DNA from: Planomicrobium stackebrandtii
Lineage (GTDB): Bacteria > Bacillota > Bacilli > Bacillales_A > Planococcaceae
Direction: 5' to 3'
DNA: 64,000 nt
Assembly (NCBI RefSeq): GCF_030814955.1
Contig: NZ_JAUSWB010000003.1
Span: 310,001-374,000 of the forward strand
The notes below the pieces were generated by a model, which saw nothing but the letters and a program-made list of their open reading frames with translations, was not told the origin of the DNA and did no database searches. Shown here in pieces: positions 1 to 7,733 of this stretch. Positions within the stretch are counted from its first letter, which is position 1. The number at the start of each line of letters is the position of its first letter. The translations under genes were made by a program, and so were the position numbers.

Positions 1-338
1 GTGTTGATTGGAAAAGCGACAATATTCATGACAGTCAATGGCTTTCCGCCCATGGCATAAACGTCGCTCAAGGCATTGGCGGCTCCAATCTGCCCAAACA
101 TATAAGCATCATCGACAATCGGAGTAAAGAAATCCAATGTCTGGACCAATGCGGTTTCATCATTAATTTTATAAACTCCTGCGTCATCAGCTGTTTCCAG
201 GCCAACAAGCAAGTTTGGATCATCTACGTTTTTCGGTAAGTGACGCAGAACCTGCGCCAGGTCCTCAGGACCAATTTTGCAGCCTCAACCGCCTTTTGTA
301 GATAAAGAAGTTAGTCTTACGTTTTCTTTTTCAACCAT
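1..338 (-). CDS. selD: Selenide, water dikinase (selenophosphate synthetase), Sec-containing; 3' end cut by window edge
   Basis: SelD makes selenophosphate from selenide and ATP, the selenium donor for Sec-tRNA synthesis. From the ATG at 338-336, preceded by AGGAGA, the frame reads [10 protein letters not shown]..., then [15 protein letters not shown]. The UGA is codon 18 and falls exactly where E. coli SelD has catalytic Cys17 (GAGCGCK motif), so it must be read as selenocysteine. After it the frame stays open to the window edge with conserved SelD motifs: DPNLLVG, ETADDAG (ATP/metal-binding Asp), DFFTPIVDD and [13 protein letters not shown]. About 112 codons are present of roughly 340. The gene lies 51 bp downstream of the glycosyltransferase gene on the same strand, probably co-transcribed. 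A standard gene caller would miss it or start it after the UGA. Confidence 0.95.
260..272 (-). promoter_or_regulatory. Candidate bacterial SECIS hairpin in selD mRNA
   Basis: Twelve nucleotides after the UGA the message has a perfect 5-bp stem GGTCC / GGACC with the loop TGA (272-260). Its distance from the UGA and its small apical loop fit the known layout of bacterial SECIS elements, which bind the C-terminal winged-helix part of SelB. The loop identity requirement cannot be tested by eye. Confidence 0.6.
285..287 (-). other. In-frame UGA recoded as selenocysteine (Sec18 of SelD)
   Basis: The codon TGA at 287-285 interrupts an otherwise uninterrupted selD frame between GGT and GGC-TGC. It aligns with the active-site Cys of the GxGCGCK motif. 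The presence of selA, selB and tRNA-Sec genes within 6 kb supports decoding as Sec rather than a pseudogene. Confidence 0.93.
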
Positions 339-389
339 GCCAATCTCTCCTTTTTGCGTTCAAATCTAATTATTCATTTAAAAGTCGGC

Positions 390-1385
390 TTATTTTAAAA
401 TCTGTTGATAAACCTTCAACAAAGTGTCAGCTTCTTGCTCACTTGAATGATGCTGTTTTACATAAGCTTCAGCGGACTGGCCGATACTTTGCCTTATTTT
501 GTTATTATTCACGAGCTTTTCGGCATAATCAAGGAATTCGTTTCGGGTTTTATATAATAATCCGGTTTCCCCATCGGAGATGATGCCGCTGTTGCCAGGG
601 ATGTCTGAAGCAAGTACAGGCAATGCGTAGCCCATTGCCTCTAAAATTGTTGCCGGCTGGCCTTCCGACAGTGAGGTATTCAAGACAGCATCGGTCTGGC
701 GATAAATGGAACCCATGTCTTCATGCGGTACTTGCCCCAAGTAATGGATCCAGTCTTTATGGCGATCGATAAGGTCCATTACTTGGTTGCCTTCTTCTTC
801 TTCAAGAACAGGGCCAACAAGCCACAACCGGATTTGAGGGTGATGCAGGCGGAGTTCCTGAAGCATCCCAATCGCTTCTGGAATATTCTTCACTTTACGG
901 ATGCCTGCCGGCAAGAAGAACAAAAAGCTGTCAGGCTCTTTTGTGAAATGCGGAACTCCAGGCAGGGAAGGCTGATTGCCTTGTGGCATAACAAAGATTT
1001 TATCTCCTAGCTTAGGAATTTCTTCAATCAGCAATGCTTTCGCTTTTTTGTCAAACACATGAACAGCCTTTGCTCCGTGCAAGGAAGCCAGGACATCCAT
1101 CCGTTTTTTCGGGTTAAAAAGATCCTGATTCAAGTCGGTTCCTGTGATGGTGACAATGTAATGCGCAGGCTTCTTGTCCAGCTTCTGCAGGAATTTATAA
1201 AAATTATAAGCATGAAATCCATGGACAATATCAGCAGTTGGGAACGAACGGATGATACTGTCATCGGTTGTAGATACGATTTTGGTCTCCACACCCAGAC
1301 GTTCAAGATTGTCTGCAATGCGTTGAACCGTTATCGTATTTCCGCGAAGCTGCGGGTAATTTGGTGAAGCTAAAACAATTTTCAT
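390..1385 (-). CDS. GT4-family glycosyltransferase, SenB-like (candidate selenosugar synthase)
   Basis: A 331-residue GT-B glycosyltransferase starting MKIVLASPNYPQLRGNT. I chose the ATG at 1385 because AAAGG lies 9 nt upstream; the longer TTG frame to 1409 and the ATG at 1394 are badly spaced. Visible features are an N-terminal RGNTITVQRIADNLERLG segment, FHAYN, the motif TGTDLNQD near residue 92, and the GT4 E-x7-E signature SEGQPATILEA in the C-terminal domain, followed by SDIPGN. The GN-T-R start together with the TGTDL block resembles the SenB/TIGR04348 family, which makes a selenosugar from UDP-GlcNAc and selenophosphate. The direct neighbour selD would supply that donor. The family call GT4 is firm; SenB-like function is inference from motif and context. 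No SenA-like gene is in the window, so a selenoneine route is not shown. Confidence 0.72.
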   Translation of the reverse strand: MKIVLASPNYPQLRGNTITVQRIADNLERLGVETKIVSTTDDSIIRSFPTADIVHGFHAYNFYKFLQKLDKKPAHYIVTITGTDLNQDLFNPKKRMDVLASLHGAKAVHVFDKKAKALLIEEIPKLGDKIFVMPQGNQPSLPGVPHFTKEPDSFLFFLPAGIRKVKNIPEAIGMLQELRLHHPQIRLWLVGPVLEEEEGNQVMDLIDRHKDWIHYLGQVPHEDMGSIYRQTDAVLNTSLSEGQPATILEAMGYALPVLASDIPGNSGIISDGETGLLYKTRNEFLDYAEKLVNNNKIRQSIGQSAEAYVKQHHSSEQEADTLLKVYQQILK

Positions 1386-1440
1386 CTTCTTCATCCTTTG
1401 GTTCTGCAATTTGAAAGTTTAGGCACTCCCGCTAGATTGA

Positions 1441-1469
1441 ATTATCCTAAAACTGAGTAAGTTTGTCAC
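1441..1469 (-). promoter_or_regulatory. Sigma-A promoter for glycosyltransferase-selD
   Basis: Read on the minus strand, GTGACA (1469-1464) is followed after exactly 17 nt by GATAAT (1446-1441). Transcription would begin near 1434, about 50 nt before the chosen ATG. Confidence 0.65.
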
Positions 1470-1491
1470 TTAACTCGTCTTTCACTGGATT

Positions 1492-1523
1492 AAAAAAAGA
1501 TTGCCGCCTAGGGCAATCTTTTT
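1492..1523 (-). terminator. Intrinsic terminator upstream of the glycosyltransferase
   Basis: An 11-bp perfect stem AAAAGATTGCC / GGCAATCTTTT with a 6-nt loop, followed on the minus strand by a T run. It would stop leftward transcripts from selC and the repeat array before they enter the glycosyltransferase-selD unit. Confidence 0.85.
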
Positions 1524-2128
1524 GTCCAGCTTCAGCGCCTAGCTCCTCGGGGTCTTAAGCCAAACCGGCAGTGTGGCAAAAAACGCCCCACAACCGATTC
1601 GGCTTAAGCCTGTCGGAGCTGAACAGGCACCTCAGCTTTTCTATTGTCCAGCTTCAGCGCCCAGATTCTAGGGTCATAAGCCACCCTGGCTGTGCGGCTG
1701 AAAACACGCCGCTTCGCCAGGGCGTCTTATGCCCGTCGAATCTACACGGGCGCTTCCGCTTTTCTATTGTCCAGCTTCGGTGCCCAGATTCTAGGGTCAT
1801 AAGTCAACCCAGCTGCGTGGCAAAGAACGCCACACTGCTGGTCTGCCTTATGCCCGTCGAATCTACACGGGCGCTTCCGCTTTTCTATTGTCCAGCTTCG
1901 GTGCCCAGATTCTAGGGTCATAAGCCAAACCGGCAGTGTGGCAAAAAACGCCACACAACCGATTCGTCTTAAGCCTGTCGGAGCTGAACAGGCACCTCAG
2001 CTTTTCTATTGTCCAGCTTCAGCGCCCAGATTCTAGGGTCATAAGTCAACCCAGCTGCGTGGCAAAGAACGCCACACTGCTGGTCTGCCTTATGCCCGTC
2101 GAATCTACACGGGCACCTCAGCTTTTCT
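1522..2128. repeat. Array of five ~121-bp hairpin repeats (family A)
   Basis: Units begin with TTGTCCAGCTTC at 1522, 1644, 1767, 1888 and 2009 and end with GCTTTTCT(A). Each has inverted arms, for example GCGCCC...GGGCGC and CATAAG...CTTATG, around a variable centre, so each RNA would fold into a long hairpin. Units 3 and 5 share one centre type, units 1 and 4 another; unit 2 is distinct. Several open frames across the array are by-products of the repetition and have no ribosome binding site. The array lies between selC and the terminator at 1492-1523. Confidence 0.9.
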
Positions 2129-2136
2129 GTATGTAT

Positions 2137-2232
2137 TGGCGGGATTGTGTGGGAATCGAACCCACCGAGCCTGGCACGCAGGCCCCTCAGGTTTTGAAGA
2201 CCCAGGAGGACACCAGTCACCCATCCAACCCC
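2137..2232 (-). tRNA. selC: tRNA-Sec (anticodon UCA), CCA encoded
   Basis: On the minus strand the 96-nt RNA begins GGGGTTGG and ends in discriminator G plus encoded CCA. The T arm is GTGGG-TTCGATT-CCCAC, the anticodon loop is CTTCAAA with anticodon TCA (2197-2195), and there is a long variable arm with a GCCTG/CAGGC stem. The acceptor pairs GGGGTTG with CAATCCC; the eighth position is a G-A mismatch. The D arm aligns with a 6-bp Sec-type stem around a TGGT loop with one mismatch. Length (E. coli selC is 95 nt), anticodon and the adjacent selB-selA leave little doubt. Confidence 0.9.
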
Positions 2233-2259
2233 AAGATGTCATTTGCCGACCTGTACAAG

Positions 2260-2289
2260 TTTATACCGAAAAAAAGATCTGTGCAAGAA
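2260..2289 (-). promoter_or_regulatory. Possible selC promoter
   Basis: Minus-strand TTCTTG (2289-2284), 18-nt spacer, TATAAA (2265-2260), about 27 nt before the tRNA 5' end. The -35 box is weak. Confidence 0.35.
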
Positions 2290-2327
2290 CAGGGCTTGCC
2301 TTAAGAGAAGAAGAGCAGAGCTCAGGC

Positions 2328-2356
2328 TTGAAAGAGCTTACCTTGAAGACTAAAGT
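2328..2356 (+). promoter_or_regulatory. Candidate selBA promoter
   Basis: TTGAAA (2328-2333), 17-nt spacer, TAAAGT (2351-2356), which places the transcript start about 20 nt before the selB start. The -10 matches consensus at only 4 of 6 positions. Confidence 0.4.
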
Positions 2357-2383
2357 AAAGAGATAAGCAATCAGAGAAGGCGT

Positions 2384-4297
2384 GTGAAGAAAATGGAAGA
2401 ACGGTATTTTACCATCGGCATGGCCGGACATATTGATCATGGCAAAACCAGTTTGACAAAAGCATTGACCAACGTGGAGACAGACCGGTTAAAAGAAGAA
2501 AAGGAGCGGGGTATTTCCATTGAATTGGGCTATGCACCTTTAAAATTGGAACCTGGAGTTTTTGTTTCTGTTGTCGATGTGCCGGGACATGAGCGCTTTA
2601 TTCGACAAATGATTGCAGGTGTGGCCGGAATCGATCTGGTTGTCCTGGTGGTTGCAGCTGACGAAGGCATCATGCCGCAGACCGAGGAGCATCTGGAAAT
2701 CCTGCAATTTTTGGGTGTGGAACGATGCATCGTAGCCATATCGAAAATAGACCGGGTCGATGAAGTGATGCTTGAACTGGTGACCGATGATATTAAAGAA
2801 CGGCTGTCTAATACTGTGTTTCATGAGGCGCCGTATGTCGCACTCGATAGCCTGTCTGGAACGGGAATCGATGAATTGAAGAAACTCATCGGAACGGAAC
2901 TGCAGACCATGGACCTCCGTGACGCCTATGGTTCATTCCGCTTGCCGATTGATCAGGTGTTTAGCGTTCAAGGGCAGGGAACAGTCGTCAGGGGGACCAT
3001 CTATGAGGGGGTTGTCCGGAAATCTACACAGCTGACGGTTTTGCCGAAAGGGATTACTGTGAAGGCAAGACAAATTCAAGTGCATCATGAGGAACACGAG
3101 CAGGCACGTGCTGGGCAGCGTACAGCCATCAATCTCGGCGGCATCGAACGGACAGCTGTAAAACGGGGAGATGTGCTGGTGGACTCGGATCATTTTCTGG
3201 TGACGGATACCATAGATGTGGCGCTCCAGGTGATTGGAAGGAAGTTCGCACCTCTTAAGCAGCGGACAGCGGTCACGCTTCACGTCGGCACTTCTGAAGT
3301 AATGGGCAAAATCGTCTTTTTTGACCGCAACGAGCTCGAACAGACTCCGCATGAAGTGCTATGCCAAATTCGCCTGGATGAACAGATCGTTGTTCGCCGG
3401 GGAGACCGCTTTATTTTGCGGCGCCCTAGTCCGGTAGAGACGATAGGCGGCGGTTGGGTCATTCAGCCAAACGGCGGCAAGTATCGGTTTGGCACTGAAA
3501 CCATCAGTATGCTTCGCCGCCATCAACAGGGTACGCCAAAAGATTTGATCATGGATGCCTTGAACAAATCCCTCCTGCTAGACCTGCAAGGGCTGATGCA
3601 GCAAACATCGCTGGGCGAAATCACTTTGAAGGAAACCTTGGAGGAAGGATTGGTTTCTAATATTTGGCTGGAAATCCCTCGCTACGGCTTCAGCCTAACC
3701 AAAACGTTCACTAAAATAGGAGTGGAATTGCTGGCAAGGCTGCAGCAGTTTCACGAAGATTTCCCGATGCGGACGGGCATAGGGAAAGCCGAGTTGATTC
3801 AATCAGTGAGCGTAAACTTTCCCAAACCTCTTCTTGAGTACAGCCTGAATTTATTGGTAGAACAGGATGAAATACAGCGATATGGCCAGTTCGTGGCTTT
3901 GGCCCGTTTCAGTCCGCACCTCCCGAACGAGTGGCGTGCTCGAATGGAGCAGGTTATCGGCACACTCGAAAAGGATGGCTTTCAAGCAGGAAAGTGGGAG
4001 GATTATTTCATTGGCAGCCCGTTGCCGAAGACGGAGGTCGCTGAACTTACTGCTTATTTGCTCGATAGCGGCCAGGTATATCGGTTGAGAGAAGATACAA
4101 TTATTCACCGTACGGCTTTTGATCAGGCTTTAAACCAGTTGCAGTTACAGACTGGCCGGTCTTTTGATTTAAAGCAGGCGAAGGAAATTCTGCAACTATC
4201 AAGGAAATACATGATTCCGTTTCTGGATTTGTTGGATGAGCTGAACTATACAAGACGGTCAGAAGACCAGCGTTACTGGATGGAGGACAAGACATGA
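2384..4297 (+). CDS. selB: Selenocysteine-specific translation elongation factor SelB
   Basis: SelB is the EF-Tu-like GTPase that carries Sec-tRNA to ribosomes stalled at a UGA followed by a SECIS hairpin. The 637-residue protein has an N-terminal GTPase domain: G1 GHIDHGKT (15-22), switch ERGISIELG, G3 DVPGH (65-69), G4 SKID (120-123, in place of canonical NKxD). EF-Tu-like beta barrels follow to about residue 370, then the C-terminal winged-helix region that binds SECIS RNA. The family is usually about 610-640 residues, so this copy is complete. The GTG at 2384 is preferred over the ATG at 2393 because AGAAGG lies about 4-5 nt before it. Its stop overlaps the selA start by 4 nt (ATGA), so the two are translationally coupled. 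Confidence 0.97.
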   Translation: MKKMEERYFTIGMAGHIDHGKTSLTKALTNVETDRLKEEKERGISIELGYAPLKLEPGVFVSVVDVPGHERFIRQMIAGVAGIDLVVLVVAADEGIMPQTEEHLEILQFLGVERCIVAISKIDRVDEVMLELVTDDIKERLSNTVFHEAPYVALDSLSGTGIDELKKLIGTELQTMDLRDAYGSFRLPIDQVFSVQGQGTVVRGTIYEGVVRKSTQLTVLPKGITVKARQIQVHHEEHEQARAGQRTAINLGGIERTAVKRGDVLVDSDHFLVTDTIDVALQVIGRKFAPLKQRTAVTLHVGTSEVMGKIVFFDRNELEQTPHEVLCQIRLDEQIVVRRGDRFILRRPSPVETIGGGWVIQPNGGKYRFGTETISMLRRHQQGTPKDLIMDALNKSLLLDLQGLMQQTSLGEITLKETLEEGLVSNIWLEIPRYGFSLTKTFTKIGVELLARLQQFHEDFPMRTGIGKAELIQSVSVNFPKPLLEYSLNLLVEQDEIQRYGQFVALARFSPHLPNEWRARMEQVIGTLEKDGFQAGKWEDYFIGSPLPKTEVAELTAYLLDSGQVYRLREDTIIHRTAFDQALNQLQLQTGRSFDLKQAKEILQLSRKYMIPFLDLLDELNYTRRSEDQRYWMEDKT

Positions 4298-5706
4298 AAC
4301 AGTATTTGCGGCTGTTGCCGGCAGTCCACGAGTTGCAGAAAGACCCGCGGTTTGAGAGTTTGAAATCGGCATGTGACGTGAATAGTGCGCAGCTTACTGA
4401 ATTTCTGCAGCGTGAACTTGGGAATCTGCGGCAACGCTTGCTGGCAGAAGAGACAGCAGTTGAAGGGACAGTTCCGGACTTTGCAGGACAGCTTTTCAAA
4501 TCAGCTGAAACCCAAATCAAACTGTGGCAGGAAGATCGGTTGGCGCGGGTGATAAACGGAACCGGAACTGTGCTGCATACGAATTTGGGGCGCTCCCGTT
4601 TAAGTGATGCTGCCATCGCGCATGCCGTAAGAACGGCTGCGAATTACTCCAATTTGGAATATCGGTTAATGGAAGGAAAGCGTGGATCCCGCCATGACAT
4701 TATTGAAGAGCTGTTGGTAGAGGCAACAGGAGCGGAAGCAGCGATGGTCGTGAACAACAATGCGGCAGCGGTGTTTCTCATTTTAAGTGCATTGGCCAAA
4801 CAGCGGGAAGTCATTGTCTCGCGCGGCCAATTGGTTGAGATTGGCGGCTCTTTTCGCGTGTCTTCTATTATGGAAGAAAGCGGGGCACAGCTCGTCGAAG
4901 TGGGAACCACCAATAAAACCCATCTGTTTGATTACGAAGATGCTGTGAATGAAGAAACGGCGATGATCATGAAAGTGCATACCAGCAATTTTAAAATGAT
5001 CGGGTTTACGGAAGCGGTCGAAACTGAAGTCTTGGCCAGATTGACGGAAAAACACCGCGACCTCCTCTTTTATGAAGATTTGGGAAGCGGTGCACTTTAT
5101 GACTTTAAAAAGCATGGTATCGGCGATGAGCCGCTTGTCCGTGAAGTGATCGAAAGCGGCGTTGACCTCGTTTCTTTCAGTGGCGATAAACTGCTGGGCG
5201 GGCCACAGGCAGGTTTGATCGCCGGAAAAAAAGATTTGATTGACCAGTTGAAAAAGCACCAATTGGCGCGTGTCTTAAGAGTCGACAAAATGACATTAGC
5301 AGCGCTGGAAGAAACCTTGAAAAGCTACTCTTCCGGACCTGAAAGGGTTGCGGAACTGCCCACTGTCCGGGATATTATCCGTTCAGCTTCAGACATTAAA
5401 ATCCAGGCACAGTCGTTTATCAATCTTTTGCAGGAAAATCCCAATAAATACCAAATCGAAATTCAGGAAAGCACTTCTCAAATAGGCGGCGGCACCATGC
5501 CGGGAGTGGAGATTCCGACCTTTATTGCAGCGATTGTCCACGACAGTTTGAGTGCAGATCAATTAGCGATGCGTCTCAGACAAGCAAAGCCCGCAATTGT
5601 GTCGCGCATCCAGGAAGAGAAAGTATGCATTGATTTCCGCACCATCGCCGATTCGGAGATGGACGAGCTGCTGGCAGGATTTTTGGCAAGCGAATCTCAA
5701 GTTTAA
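4294..5706 (+). CDS. selA: L-seryl-tRNA(Sec) selenium transferase SelA
   Basis: SelA is the PLP enzyme that converts Ser-tRNA(Sec) to Sec-tRNA(Sec) with selenophosphate. The 470-residue protein matches the usual ~460. Visible motifs are INGTGTVLHTNLGRS near residue 88, the Gly/Asn-rich VNNNAAAVFL segment, and FSGDKLLGGPQAG with the PLP lysine at residue 299 (E. coli Lys295). The bacterial decameric enzyme makes Sec in one step from Ser, so no PSTK/SepSecS is needed. The ATG overlaps the selB stop by 4 nt. Confidence 0.97.
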   Translation: MKQYLRLLPAVHELQKDPRFESLKSACDVNSAQLTEFLQRELGNLRQRLLAEETAVEGTVPDFAGQLFKSAETQIKLWQEDRLARVINGTGTVLHTNLGRSRLSDAAIAHAVRTAANYSNLEYRLMEGKRGSRHDIIEELLVEATGAEAAMVVNNNAAAVFLILSALAKQREVIVSRGQLVEIGGSFRVSSIMEESGAQLVEVGTTNKTHLFDYEDAVNEETAMIMKVHTSNFKMIGFTEAVETEVLARLTEKHRDLLFYEDLGSGALYDFKKHGIGDEPLVREVIESGVDLVSFSGDKLLGGPQAGLIAGKKDLIDQLKKHQLARVLRVDKMTLAALEETLKSYSSGPERVAELPTVRDIIRSASDIKIQAQSFINLLQENPNKYQIEIQESTSQIGGGTMPGVEIPTFIAAIVHDSLSADQLAMRLRQAKPAIVSRIQEEKVCIDFRTIADSEMDELLAGFLASESQV

Positions 5707-5842
5707 CTGCTTACCATTAGAAATAATGAAAATCTCACATTTGTTTCGGGAGCGCTTTATTGATGTGAAGTGTATTTAAATGGAATAAGGGAATAGTCAT
5801 TGTAATCTAACAAGAAAAGTGTTCGCATAGGAGGCGGAATTA

Positions 5843-6982
5843 GTGAAGATCCTGATAGCGCCTGACTCGTTTAAAGGGAGCATGACGGCAGTAGAAGCGG
5901 CCGAAGCAATGGCTGAAGGAGTTCAAGGTGCATTTCCGCAAAGCACAGTGGTTAAGATGCCGATAGCTGACGGCGGTGAAGGGACAATGGCAGCCCTGGT
6001 TTCAGCAACTGGCGGGAAAATGGTAGAAGCGGTTGTCGAAGATCCGCTGGGACGTAAGATCACGGCGAGCTATGGTGTGCTTGGGGACCAGAAAACGTGT
6101 GTGGTGGAATTGGCAGAAGCTTCAGGGCTGACTCTTTTAACAGAGGCAGAACGAAATCCTTTGCATGCCTCCACCTATGGCACCGGTGAATTGATAGTTG
6201 CCGCATTGGATGCGGGCTACCGGAAGTTTATCATTGGCCTCGGGGGCAGCGCCACGAATGATGCCGGAATTGGAATGCTCCAGGCATTGGGCATGAAATT
6301 TCTGGATACTTATGGCGTTGAATTGGGGCCAGGTACTGTAGCCTTAAACGGTTTGTCGAAGATTGATCCGTTTGGTTTTGATAAACGCATCATGGAAAGC
6401 CGGTTTTTGATTGCCAGCGATGTTGAAAATCCATTGATTGGACCTGAAGGCGCCTCCACAGTCTTTGGTCCGCAAAAAGGCGCAACTCCTGAAATGGTGA
6501 AGACACTTGATGAAGTCCTAACGAACTTTGCTGATATTGTTGAGCGATTTACCGGCATGTCGCTGCACTACAAAAAAGGTGCAGGTGCTGCCGGTGGTGC
6601 AGGCGGTACATTCCAAGCGTTCTTTTTAAGCGAAATGAAGCGGGGAATTGACCTTGTGCTGGAAACGCTCGATTTTGAAGAACAGCTTTTCCATGCTGAT
6701 TTGGTGTTGACTGGAGAAGGCAAAACCGATGTCCAGACGCTATCCGGCAAAGCCCCTTTTGGCATTGCAGAAGCAGCTTATCGGCACGGCAAACCGGTTA
6801 TTTTAATTTCCGGAACAGTCGAAAACTCAGACAAACAGCAGCTGGCGCCATATTTCACGGAAATTCACGCTATATCAGACGACGGAATTTTGCCGGAAGA
6901 ATCCATGGCAAATGCTCATCGTTATGTAAGAATGAAAACCGAAAAAGTGATTGCCGCATTCTTGGGGAAACAAGGTTTATAA
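5843..6982 (+). CDS. glxK: Glycerate kinase (GlxK/GarK family)
   Basis: Phosphorylates D-glycerate with ATP for entry into glycolysis. The 379-residue protein opens with the family start KILIAPDSFKGSMTA and contains MPIADGGEGT, IIGLGGSATNDAGIGML and the C-terminal TGEGKTDVQTLSGK block. The GTG at 5843 has an AGGAGG 8 nt upstream. It sits 136 bp after selA on the same strand; nothing in the sequence ties it to selenium metabolism. A strong intrinsic terminator follows at 6988-7025. Confidence 0.93.
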   Translation: MKILIAPDSFKGSMTAVEAAEAMAEGVQGAFPQSTVVKMPIADGGEGTMAALVSATGGKMVEAVVEDPLGRKITASYGVLGDQKTCVVELAEASGLTLLTEAERNPLHASTYGTGELIVAALDAGYRKFIIGLGGSATNDAGIGMLQALGMKFLDTYGVELGPGTVALNGLSKIDPFGFDKRIMESRFLIASDVENPLIGPEGASTVFGPQKGATPEMVKTLDEVLTNFADIVERFTGMSLHYKKGAGAAGGAGGTFQAFFLSEMKRGIDLVLETLDFEEQLFHADLVLTGEGKTDVQTLSGKAPFGIAEAAYRHGKPVILISGTVENSDKQQLAPYFTEIHAISDDGILPEESMANAHRYVRMKTEKVIAAFLGKQGL

Positions 6983-6987
6983 TGATA

Positions 6988-7025
6988 AAAAAAGGTGAAT
7001 CGGGAACAAGCCGGTTCACCTTTTA
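6988..7025 (+). terminator. Intrinsic terminator after glxK
   Basis: AAAAGGTGAATCGG / CCGGTTCACCTTTT stem with short loop, A run before and T run after. It can serve both glxK and the leftward gene ending at 7036. Confidence 0.85.
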
Positions 7026-7035
7026 CATTGTGCAA

Positions 7036-7554
7036 TCAATTATTCAGAACAGGATGTTCCTGATAGTCATAAGTGATATCCGGCAGGATGGACGGATCGA
7101 CATTGCTCCAAATCAGTTGATCACGTGTTGCTTTGTCTAATCTGAAGGACATGACACTCTTATGTAGGCTGTTTTCAACAGGAAGAATAAAGGATAGGGA
7201 GATGCCATTCAGTTGGTCGAAGCCAGACAGCGGCTCCAGTATGTCGATGGCATCTTGCCATATTTGTTGTTTTGTTGAAAACATGGTAAAGCTTTTGTCC
7301 GCATTTAGGGATATCTCCACGTTCCATCCAATAAGACCACGAGAAATCGAAATGTCGTCAATGCGTTCTTTGTTCATATTGTTTTTTTCTCCAAGCCGGT
7401 CGATAGTAATTGCCTGAATCTCGGTTTTCAAGTTTTCGGCTTCCGGCAATTCTGTTTTTAACAGCCAGCTGCCCGAAGCTAGGAGTACAGCTGTTGTGAG
7501 GAGCCAAAGCCAGACGGCAAATCGAAATGGCCGCTCCTTCTGCATTCCAGTCAT
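7036..7554 (-). CDS. Hypothetical membrane-anchored protein
   Basis: A 172-residue protein I do not recognise. One hydrophobic segment (about residues 10-30, FRFAVWLWLLTTAVLLASG) follows a short basic N-terminus, giving a type II topology with an extracytoplasmic domain of about 140 residues that contains no Cys. The ATG at 7554 has GGAGG about 10 nt upstream. The gene is isolated: glxK converges on it from the left and the MFS gene starts divergently 180 bp to its right. Confidence 0.75.
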   Translation of the reverse strand: MTGMQKERPFRFAVWLWLLTTAVLLASGSWLLKTELPEAENLKTEIQAITIDRLGEKNNMNKERIDDISISRGLIGWNVEISLNADKSFTMFSTKQQIWQDAIDILEPLSGFDQLNGISLSFILPVENSLHKSVMSFRLDKATRDQLIWSNVDPSILPDITYDYQEHPVLNN

Positions 7555-7733
7555 AATGATTGCCCTCCAATCCGTACTTCGTTTCTTTCAGTATAAATGA
7601 AATCCCCTCTATTATTTTATCAAGTGTTTCCTTTTTCAAAAAAGGCTGCAGCGGGCATACTAAAAAGCGTTATACTGAAAAAAAGATTCTTAATATTTTA
7701 TTTGCGAAGCTGGGTGTGAAAGAAGGAGAAACC

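Noticed and set aside
1522-2128. CRISPR array
   Set aside because: Units are ~121 bp with similar centres and internal inverted arms, not short repeats with unique spacers, and no cas genes are nearby.
1571-2304. Open reading frames of 80-120 codons across the family A array, on both strands
   Set aside because: Their peptides repeat with the DNA unit, no ribosome binding sites precede them, and the region reads better as non-coding hairpin repeats plus tRNA-Sec.
5707-5842. Functional link of glycerate kinase to the Sec locus
   Set aside because: Same strand and only 136 bp away, but the enzyme has no known selenium role and its own strong ribosome binding site; adjacency alone is not evidence.
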